A program made the translations under genes and the position numbers. DNA of 12,812 nucleotides from Spirochaetaceae bacterium (GTDB taxonomy: Bacteria > Spirochaetota > Spirochaetia > Treponematales > Breznakiellaceae): assembly GCA_031267475.1 (NCBI GenBank), contig JAIRZA010000074.1:1-12812 (forward strand), in the 5' to 3' direction. The notes beneath the pieces are model-generated. The model saw only the letters and a list, made by a program, of their open reading frames with translations. It was not told the origin of the DNA and did no database searches. Positions 1 through 5,732 of this stretch are shown one piece after another. Positions within the stretch are counted from its first letter, which is position 1; each line of letters opens with the position of its first letter.

Positions 1-19
1 CCGGTAAAAGGAATTATCC

Positions 20-1204
20 ATGCAAAAAGGCAGATTTGGCATTTACGGAGGACAGTACATCCCCGAAACACTTATAAACGAAATTATCGCGCTCGAGACA
101 GCGTACAACCACTTCAAAAACGACGCGGACTTTCGGACCGAACTAGATGATTTGCTGCATAATTACGCCGGCAGACCATCGCGCCTGTACTTTGCCCGTA
201 AAATGACCGACGATTTGGGCGGAGCCAAGATATATCTTAAGCGCGAAGACTTGAATCACACAGGGTCGCATAAAATCAACAATGTTTTAGGACAAACACT
301 GCTTGCGAAACGCATGGGCAAGACGCGCGTCATTGCGGAAACAGGCGCGGGGCAGCACGGAGTCGCGGCCGCTACAGCGGCCGCGTTGCTTGGCATGGAT
401 TGCGAGATTTTCATGGGTGCGGAAGACACGAAGCGGCAGGCGCTCAACGTATACCGCATGGAACTGCTTGGAGCAAAAGTCCACGCCGTTACCAGCGGCA
501 CCCAGACATTGAAAGACGCTGTGAACGAAACCATGCGCGAATGGACGCGGCGTGTGCACGACACACATTATGTGCTTGGCTCTGTGATGGGACCGCACCC
601 GTTCCCCATCATGGTGCGCGATTTTCAGAGCGTTATTGGACAAGAGGCGCGGGAGCAGATACTGGCCGCCGAGGGACGACTGCCCGCCGCGGTTACAGCC
701 TGCGTAGGCGGCGGAAGCAATTCCATCGGGATCTTTTATCGCTTTATCGAAGATAAATCAGTAAGACTCATAGGCTGCGAGGCCGCCGGTCTGGGAATAG
801 AAACAGATAAACACGCGGCGGCGATAGCGAAAGGAAGCGCCGGAGTTTTTCATGGTATGAAGTCGTATTTTTGCCAAGATGACGAAGGGCAGATTGCGCC
901 TGTTTATTCGATTTCGGCAGGCCTAGACTATCCGGGCATAGGGCCGGAACACGCATTTTTGCATGATACAGGACGAGCCGAATATGTAAGCGTAACAGAT
1001 GAACAGGCGGTTGAAGCGTTTGAATACCTTTCCCGCATGGAGGGAATTATTCCGGCTTTGGAAAGCGCCCACGCCGTAGCGTACACGCGCCTTCTTGCCC
1101 CGCGCTTCGGCAGGGACGAGAGCATAATCGTGTGTCTTTCAGGCAGAGGGGATAAAGACGCCGCCGCAATCGCGCGTTACCGCGGGAGGGACATACATGA
1201 GTAG
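20..1204 (+). CDS. trpB: Tryptophan synthase beta chain
   Basis: PLP enzyme that condenses indole with L-serine to give L-tryptophan, in the cytosolic alpha2-beta2 complex with TrpA. The 394-aa length is normal for the standard (TrpB1) type. Seen: the N-terminal GRFGIYGGQYIPETL signature; HTGSHKINN with the PLP-binding Lys85; ETGAGQHG at 106-113, whose Glu106 matches the catalytic Glu109 of Salmonella; the PLP phosphate loop GGGSNS at 229-234; SAGLDYPGIGPEH near residue 300; and SGRGDKD near the C-terminus. The start is supported by AAGGA at 8-12, 7 nt upstream. The stop lies inside the start region of trpA, so the two are translationally coupled. Upstream trp genes probably lie just outside the window. 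All catalytic residues seem present. Confidence 0.98.
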   Translation: MQKGRFGIYGGQYIPETLINEIIALETAYNHFKNDADFRTELDDLLHNYAGRPSRLYFARKMTDDLGGAKIYLKREDLNHTGSHKINNVLGQTLLAKRMGKTRVIAETGAGQHGVAAATAAALLGMDCEIFMGAEDTKRQALNVYRMELLGAKVHAVTSGTQTLKDAVNETMREWTRRVHDTHYVLGSVMGPHPFPIMVRDFQSVIGQEAREQILAAEGRLPAAVTACVGGGSNSIGIFYRFIEDKSVRLIGCEAAGLGIETDKHAAAIAKGSAGVFHGMKSYFCQDDEGQIAPVYSISAGLDYPGIGPEHAFLHDTGRAEYVSVTDEQAVEAFEYLSRMEGIIPALESAHAVAYTRLLAPRFGRDESIIVCLSGRGDKDAAAIARYRGRDIHE

Positions 1205-1970
1205 AATAGCCGAAGCGTTCAGCAAGGGCAAGGTTTTTATCGGTTTTGTTACCGGCGGGGACCCTTCAATCGAAAAAAGCGAAGAATTTATTTTGAAAAT
1301 GATTGAGGCGGGGGCGGGGCTTGTAGAGATAGGCGTTCCTTTTTCCGACCCGGTAGCGGAAGGCCCGGTGATTCAGGCGGCTAACGCGCGCGCTTTGACA
1401 GCCGGCGCTAGTCTTGAAAAACTGTTTGCGCTTGTTAAAAGACTGCGCGAAAAAACTCAGATTCCGCTGGTTTTTTTAACGTATTTTAATCCGGTGTTCA
1501 AATACGGAGTAGACGAATTTTTCAAGCAGTGCGCGAAAACAGGACTTGACGGCGTCATCATTCCGGATCTGCCATTTGAAGAAAGCGGCGAAGCGCGGGG
1601 CGCGGCGAATAAAAACGGCGTAGACCTGATTTCGCTTATAGCGCCGACTTCGGAGAACCGGATAAAAGAGATAGCGCAAAACGCGGAAGGTTTTCTGTAT
1701 ATAGTGTCGTCCATGGGCGTAACAGGCGCGCGCGCGGCGATAGAGACAGACTTGAAGCCCATAATCGCGGCGGCCAGGTCGCATACAAAGATTCCGCTGG
1801 CGGTAGGCTTCGGCATAAACACGCCTGAGCAGGCCGCGGACGTAGCCCGTATTGCGGACGGAGTGATTGTAGGCAGCGCCATTGTCAAAATTGCGGAGCG
1901 CTTCGGCGGCGAGGCGGGACGGCATATCTATGACTACGTTAAGTCAATGAAAGCGGGCGTGACCGGTTAA
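1197..1970 (+). CDS. trpA: Tryptophan synthase alpha chain
   Basis: Cleaves indole-3-glycerol phosphate to indole and glyceraldehyde 3-phosphate and channels indole to TrpB. It is a 257-aa TIM-barrel protein of usual length. Seen: the N-terminal FVTGGDPS strand, VEIGVPFSDPVAEGPVIQ around 43-60, and AVGFGINTPEQ plus VIVGSAIV near the C-terminus for phosphate binding. Glu44 corresponds to the catalytic Glu49 of Salmonella. The second catalytic acid, Asp60 there, is Glu55 here (AEGP instead of ADGP). I recall this variant in TrpA of some anaerobes, so it is probably functional. The start overlaps the trpB stop by 8 nt and has GGGAGGG at 1184-1190 with 6 nt spacing. Confidence 0.97.
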   Translation: MSRIAEAFSKGKVFIGFVTGGDPSIEKSEEFILKMIEAGAGLVEIGVPFSDPVAEGPVIQAANARALTAGASLEKLFALVKRLREKTQIPLVFLTYFNPVFKYGVDEFFKQCAKTGLDGVIIPDLPFEESGEARGAANKNGVDLISLIAPTSENRIKEIAQNAEGFLYIVSSMGVTGARAAIETDLKPIIAAARSHTKIPLAVGFGINTPEQAADVARIADGVIVGSAIVKIAERFGGEAGRHIYDYVKSMKAGVTG

Positions 1971-1973
1971 AGA

Positions 1974-1995
1974 CCGGCAAAATGCCGGAAGTTTT
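1974..1995 (+). terminator. Weak terminator-like hairpin after trpA
   Basis: A CCGGC / GCCGG inverted repeat (1974-1978 and 1984-1988, loop AAAAT) starts 4 nt after the trpA stop and is followed by AAGTTTTA. The stem is only 5 bp and the T run is short, so termination is likely to be partial. Its position at the end of trpBA fits an operon end. Confidence 0.35.
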
Positions 1996-1999
1996 ATAC

Positions 2000-2036
2000 G
2001 GCTTGTTCGACAAGCAACATGGTTGTCGAACAAGCC
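2000..2036. repeat. Perfect 14-bp inverted repeat (stem-loop) before the nitroreductase gene
   Basis: The arms GGCTTGTTCGACAA (2000-2013) and TTGTCGAACAAGCC (2023-2036) are perfectly complementary around a 9-nt loop. There is no T run directly after either arm on the strand that would transcribe it, so it is not a standard intrinsic terminator. It ends 4 nt before the AGGAG ribosome binding site of the next gene. It may be a copy of a dispersed palindromic (REP-like) repeat, or an RNA structure affecting mRNA stability or translation. Copy number cannot be judged from this window. Confidence 0.75.
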
Positions 2037-2050
2037 AAATAGGAGTTTTT

Positions 2051-2572
2051 ATGGACAGTACATTAAAGGATTTGAAAGAGCGGCGGAGCATTCGCAAATA
2101 CAAGGCGGAACAGATCAAGGACAGCGAGCTTGACGCCGTCCTTGAAGCCGGGACATGGGCGGCTAACGGCCACGGCAAGCAGTCAGCCGTGATGCTCGTC
2201 CTGCAAAACGCGGATAAAATCGCTCAGCTTGAAAAATTGAACGCGGCTGTTATTGGCAACCCTGAGGCTAAACCGTTTTATGGCGCTCCAACCGTGATTA
2301 CTGTACTTGCCCGCAAGGAGCAGCCGACATGGGTCGACGACGGCAACATGGTGATAGCGAACTTGATAAACGCGGCGAGCGCTGTTGGAATAGGCTCGTG
2401 CTACATCTATCGCGCCAGCGCGATTTTTGACAGCGCGGAGGGTAAGGCGCTGTTGAAAGAGTGGGGGCTTGACGACGGCTATGGCGGCGTCGGCCATGTC
2501 ATACTTGGCTACGCGGCTGAAAACCCCGCGCCCGCTCCGCGTAAAAGCGGGCGCGTCATAAAAATACGCTGA
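2051..2572 (+). CDS. Small nitroreductase-family flavoprotein
   Basis: Predicted FMN-dependent NAD(P)H oxidoreductase of the nitroreductase fold, 173 aa, cytosolic; the natural substrate is unknown. Seen: the N-terminal FMN-phosphate motif RRSIRKY at 11-17, the helix start GTWAANGHGKQS at 34-45, a central AVGIGSCYIY segment at 111-120, and the C-terminal strand VILGYAAENPAPAPRKSGRV typical of the family. Length fits the short single-domain members. I chose the start at 2051 because AGGAG (2041-2045) lies 5 nt upstream. A longer reading frame from 1982 would translate straight through the stem-loop and adds nothing family-like. It ends 3 nt before the nuclease start, so the two are probably co-transcribed. 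Confidence 0.9.
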   Translation: MDSTLKDLKERRSIRKYKAEQIKDSELDAVLEAGTWAANGHGKQSAVMLVLQNADKIAQLEKLNAAVIGNPEAKPFYGAPTVITVLARKEQPTWVDDGNMVIANLINAASAVGIGSCYIYRASAIFDSAEGKALLKEWGLDDGYGGVGHVILGYAAENPAPAPRKSGRVIKIR

Positions 2573-2575
2573 TAA

Positions 2576-3319
2576 ATGAGAGCCGTCTTAAAAGCTGTCC
2601 GCCGGACGCTTTTTATATGCTTGTTGTTTGCGAGCGCCGGCTCTTTGTACGCCGCGCCTTCGGACTCGCCGGTATATGTGAGCAATACCGGTAAAAAATA
2701 TCACCGGATTGACTGCCGCTTGCTGCGGAATTCAAAACACGAGATAAGGTTTGACGACGCGGTGAATACGGGATACGCGCCCTGCGCCGTGTGCAAGCCC
2801 GCCGGCGGAAACGACGCTTTCAAGACGGACGCGGTCGCGGCGTACCGCGTGAATATTGCCGGTCTTGCTTCATACAGGCAGGCGGATATAAAAAAAATGT
2901 TAAGCGCAAAGGTTACCCGCCATGTTGACGGCGACACGGTGCATATCACTATTGAAAACCCGCCCGCCGGTTTGAACAGAATCGAGAAGATACGCATGAT
3001 AGGCGTTGATACGCCCGAAACGAGGCATCCAAACAGGGCGCTGGAATATTTCGGAGTGGAATCAAGCGGTTTCACGAAAGACGCGCTGTTGAATAAAGAC
3101 GTGTTAATCGCGTTAGACTGGGATACCCGCGACAAGTACGGCCGGCTGCTTGCCTACATATACACGGCGGACGGTAAATGCCATAACGCTGAACTGATAA
3201 AACAAGGCTTTGCTCATGCCTATACGCGCTTTCCGTTCCAGTTTCTGGAAGAATTCTTGAGGCTGGAGCAAGAAGCCCGCGCCGGGAACAAGGGGCTCTG
3301 GGCCGGCGAAAAATCATAA
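2576..3319 (+). CDS. Exported thermonuclease (SNase)-like protein with N-terminal Cys/His motif
   Basis: Predicted calcium-dependent nuclease of the staphylococcal nuclease family, exported. In 247 aa: a signal peptide (about 1-27, basic start, hydrophobic core, cleavage near LYAAP); a small domain at 33-74 with His43, Cys47, Cys70 and Cys73 (KYHRIDC ... CAVC) that resembles a metal-binding module; and an SNase domain at about 110-243. Catalytic equivalents are visible: Asp120 in VDGDTV (D21), Arg140 (R35), Asp145-Thr146 and Glu148 in GVDTPE (D40, T41, E43), and Arg190 in DKYGRLLAY (R87). The family is therefore clear and activity likely. It starts 3 nt after the nitroreductase stop. The cell target (nutrient DNA, or RNA) is unknown. 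Confidence 0.92.
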   Translation: MRAVLKAVRRTLFICLLFASAGSLYAAPSDSPVYVSNTGKKYHRIDCRLLRNSKHEIRFDDAVNTGYAPCAVCKPAGGNDAFKTDAVAAYRVNIAGLASYRQADIKKMLSAKVTRHVDGDTVHITIENPPAGLNRIEKIRMIGVDTPETRHPNRALEYFGVESSGFTKDALLNKDVLIALDWDTRDKYGRLLAYIYTADGKCHNAELIKQGFAHAYTRFPFQFLEEFLRLEQEARAGNKGLWAGEKS

Positions 3320-3347
3320 ATTAGCAAAAAAATTCATGGAGGATTTT

Positions 3348-4448
3348 ATGAAAAAAACATTATTGGCGCTCTGCGCCTTTTCTTTGCTTTTCGCGTTTAG
3401 CGCGCTTAGCATAAGCAGTTGCAAAGCGCGAAGCGAAGCAGGCGGCGTAAGCAAAGTAAGCGGCGAGCGCGTTTTTAAGCCGGAGGATTTAAGATACCCG
3501 CATTACGGCGATAACATTGAAGCTGTCGATTATAGCAATCCGGACAATTGGCTTGCCGTAGGTTCTGACGGGACGCGCGATGTTGACGTATTTTTCCTGT
3601 ATCCCACATCATGGCGCGCCGGTTACGGCCAATATCCTATTTCCGCAATCGGCAACTTGGATATGCGCCATCAGAGTGTTTACTACCTAAAGACGCGCGC
3701 GTCCGCGTTTGAAACCGCGGGAAACATCTACGCGCCGTTTTACCGTCAGCTTGACGCTTCATTCGTTGTCGCGCAGCGGCCTATCGACGGCATCGGGCTT
3801 TTCGGCGGTGTTCCTTTTACGGATGTCGCCGCTGCCTTTGACTACTACATCGAGCATTACAATAACGGAAAGCCGTTTATACTCGCCGGCCATTCTCAGG
3901 GTTCCTTTGCCGCCGCTGCGATTATAGCGCTTTATTTGCGGGATAGACCCGATGTATACTCCAGAATGATTGCCGCCTATCTTATAGGGATGCCCGTACC
4001 GGATGCGTTTTATGAAGTGTTTACCCATGTAAAACCGGCGAAAAACGCGGATGATTTGGGCGTGGTCATATCATACAACACAAATTCGCCGGTCATTGAC
4101 GGCAAAGATCCATTCGCGTATCCGGGCAATGTGCTGATAAATCCAATAACTTGGGTAACGGACGACAGTTATGCCTCAAATGAATTATCTAAAGGCGGAA
4201 TAATCGTAAACAGCGACGGTACTTTTTCGGACGCGCCGCATCTTGCCGACGCAAAAATCGATAAATCGACGGGCACGATTGTTTCCAATGTTGACAGGGA
4301 AAAATTCAGCAGCGAGCCTGCTTCACGCGCGTACTTTCCTTTAGGTGTGCTTCACGAAAATGATATACCCTTGTTTTACTACGATTTACGCGCTAACGCG
4401 GAAAATCGCGTGGAAAAGTGGTTTGCGCAATACGGCGGAAAGAAATAG
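3348..4448 (+). CDS. DUF3089-family alpha/beta-hydrolase lipoprotein
   Basis: Predicted membrane-anchored esterase-like protein, 366 aa. Seen: a basic, hydrophobic signal peptide with lipobox ISSC and lipidated Cys25; a NPDNWLAVGSDGTRDVDVFFLYPTSW stretch near 64-89 that I associate with DUF3089; the nucleophile elbow GHSQG at 181-185 with Ser183; and a C-terminal LGVLHENDIPLFYYDLRANAENR segment in which His336 is the best candidate for the catalytic base. The substrate is unknown. An in-frame ATG at 3336 is part of the ribosome binding site ATGGAGG; GGAGG at 3338-3342 serves the ATG at 3348, which directly precedes the basic start of the signal peptide. The barrel gene follows after 6 nt, hinting at an envelope role. 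Confidence 0.88.
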   Translation: MKKTLLALCAFSLLFAFSALSISSCKARSEAGGVSKVSGERVFKPEDLRYPHYGDNIEAVDYSNPDNWLAVGSDGTRDVDVFFLYPTSWRAGYGQYPISAIGNLDMRHQSVYYLKTRASAFETAGNIYAPFYRQLDASFVVAQRPIDGIGLFGGVPFTDVAAAFDYYIEHYNNGKPFILAGHSQGSFAAAAIIALYLRDRPDVYSRMIAAYLIGMPVPDAFYEVFTHVKPAKNADDLGVVISYNTNSPVIDGKDPFAYPGNVLINPITWVTDDSYASNELSKGGIIVNSDGTFSDAPHLADAKIDKSTGTIVSNVDREKFSSEPASRAYFPLGVLHENDIPLFYYDLRANAENRVEKWFAQYGGKK

Positions 4449-4454
4449 CGCTCC

Positions 4455-5702
4455 ATGAAATCCTATGGATTTTTGCCTGTAATTTGCTGCTTTTTGTTTC
4501 TGCATCCGGCATACGCTTATCCGCGGGAAAACGAGTCCGGAAAGTCGGGCGTGATAACAGAGCTTGCTGTCGAGGGGCTCAAACGTACAAAGTTAAGCAT
4601 AGCGGAATCCGCTTTGAATCAGTTTATGGGGCGCAACGCTGACGCGCTGGATTTAGACGCGGTTTATGCGGCGGTGCTGGATACAGGCGTTCTTGAGCCG
4701 GTTTCTATAGCAGTAGAGGATGCGTCTGACGGCGAGGGGAAAATACTTTCGGTCAATGTCCGTGAAAAATGGTCTATTTTTCCGGTTCCGGTTTTTTTCA
4801 TAAATTCAGGGCAGATAAGCGGCGGTGTTTTTTTTGCCGACACGAACGCCTTCGGGCTGAATGATAAATTTTTCTTTGGCGGGATGTACAGCGCCGAAGG
4901 CTGGATGCTCACATCCGGTTATGTACATTCCGGCGGCGAAAATATTCCGGGCTGGATGCTGACCGGGTCTTTCGCGCAGTCGGAGCGGCGCGATTCGGGA
5001 CCTACTGACGAAGACTTGCGCCGGTTTAACGTGGATTCCATAAGCGCTTCCGCCGGGCTTTCGTATCCGTTGAGCCGCGTAAACACCAGTTTGAAATTTT
5101 CTTACCAGCAGATGACGCTGCGTGAAACCGAATCGCCGCTGGAAGCGCCGGAATCAGGGGCGCGTGTTTTTGGCGTAGGCGCGGGGGTATCGTTTCGAAA
5201 GAGTCATTGGGACGGCTATCTGCTTTCTGAAAAAGTCGTGTCAACCGGTTATACATTTATGGCTGGGATTGAATCTGATTCATTCCATGAAATAAGATTT
5301 CACGGCGTTTATCAGGAGTCGCTGCTGCCCGGTTTCAAGGTAAACCTGAACAGCGGACTGCTTTATCAACCATTTGTTCCACCATTGTTTGAATCCTCCC
5401 CGCGCTCGGTTCAGATAAGCATACTGCCGGATCATTTTTCAGCCCGCCATTACGCGGGTGTGTCCGCGGGTTTTGAAAAATATCTTTTCAAGGTAAGCGC
5501 GGGCGTTCTGTCAGCCGCGGTTTCATATCAGGCCGTCTTTTCTGAAGGACCAATACTCGGCGTCCGCTTAGATCACGGCGCGGCGGGAGCTGTGGTGTTC
5601 TATTTGAGCAAGATCGCCATTCCCGCCATGGGGATAGGTGTCAGCTATAATGTTGGAGAAAAATACCCGCAGTTCTCGTTTAGTCTGGGAATGAGCTTTT
5701 AG
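4455..5702 (+). CDS. BamA/TamA-like outer membrane protein with a single POTRA-like domain
   Basis: Predicted outer-membrane beta-barrel of the bacterial surface antigen (Omp85) superfamily, 415 aa. Seen: signal peptide at 1-21 (cleavage near AYAYP); a POTRA-like domain at about 33-106 (ITELAVEGLKRTK ... VNVREKW); then alternating hydrophobic/aromatic strands to the end, starting with FPVPVFFINSGQISGGVFFADTNAFG, a pattern typical of the barrel entrance in this superfamily. The C-terminus FSFSLGMSF ends in Phe, the usual signal for BAM-dependent insertion. With one POTRA it is much shorter than BamA, so it is more likely an accessory or substrate-specific member than the essential BamA. The ribosome binding site is weak (GGAAAG about 12 nt upstream), suggesting coupling to the lipoprotein gene 6 nt before it. 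Confidence 0.82.
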   Translation: MKSYGFLPVICCFLFLHPAYAYPRENESGKSGVITELAVEGLKRTKLSIAESALNQFMGRNADALDLDAVYAAVLDTGVLEPVSIAVEDASDGEGKILSVNVREKWSIFPVPVFFINSGQISGGVFFADTNAFGLNDKFFFGGMYSAEGWMLTSGYVHSGGENIPGWMLTGSFAQSERRDSGPTDEDLRRFNVDSISASAGLSYPLSRVNTSLKFSYQQMTLRETESPLEAPESGARVFGVGAGVSFRKSHWDGYLLSEKVVSTGYTFMAGIESDSFHEIRFHGVYQESLLPGFKVNLNSGLLYQPFVPPLFESSPRSVQISILPDHFSARHYAGVSAGFEKYLFKVSAGVLSAAVSYQAVFSEGPILGVRLDHGAAGAVVFYLSKIAIPAMGIGVSYNVGEKYPQFSFSLGMSF

Positions 5703-5732
5703 GCGCGGCGGGCTCTGGCGGCTGGGCGGGAT

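Noticed and set aside
364..385. 10-bp perfect inverted repeat with two GCGGCCGC sites in trpB
   Set aside because: It encodes the alanine-rich VAAATAAA stretch after the conserved GQHG motif; repeated gcg/gcc/gct Ala codons explain the palindrome.
1982..2050. Upstream ATG start giving a longer nitroreductase
   Set aside because: The added 23 residues are translated from the 14-bp stem-loop, and a good AGGAG site sits 5 nt before the ATG at 2051.
3336..3347. ATG at 3336 as start of the DUF3089 lipoprotein
   Set aside because: This ATG is part of the ATGGAGG ribosome binding site of the ATG at 3348, which begins a proper signal peptide.
5703..5732. Shared terminator between the convergent barrel and phosphatase genes
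   Set aside because: The 30-nt gap is G-rich on one strand, with no clear inverted repeat and no T run.
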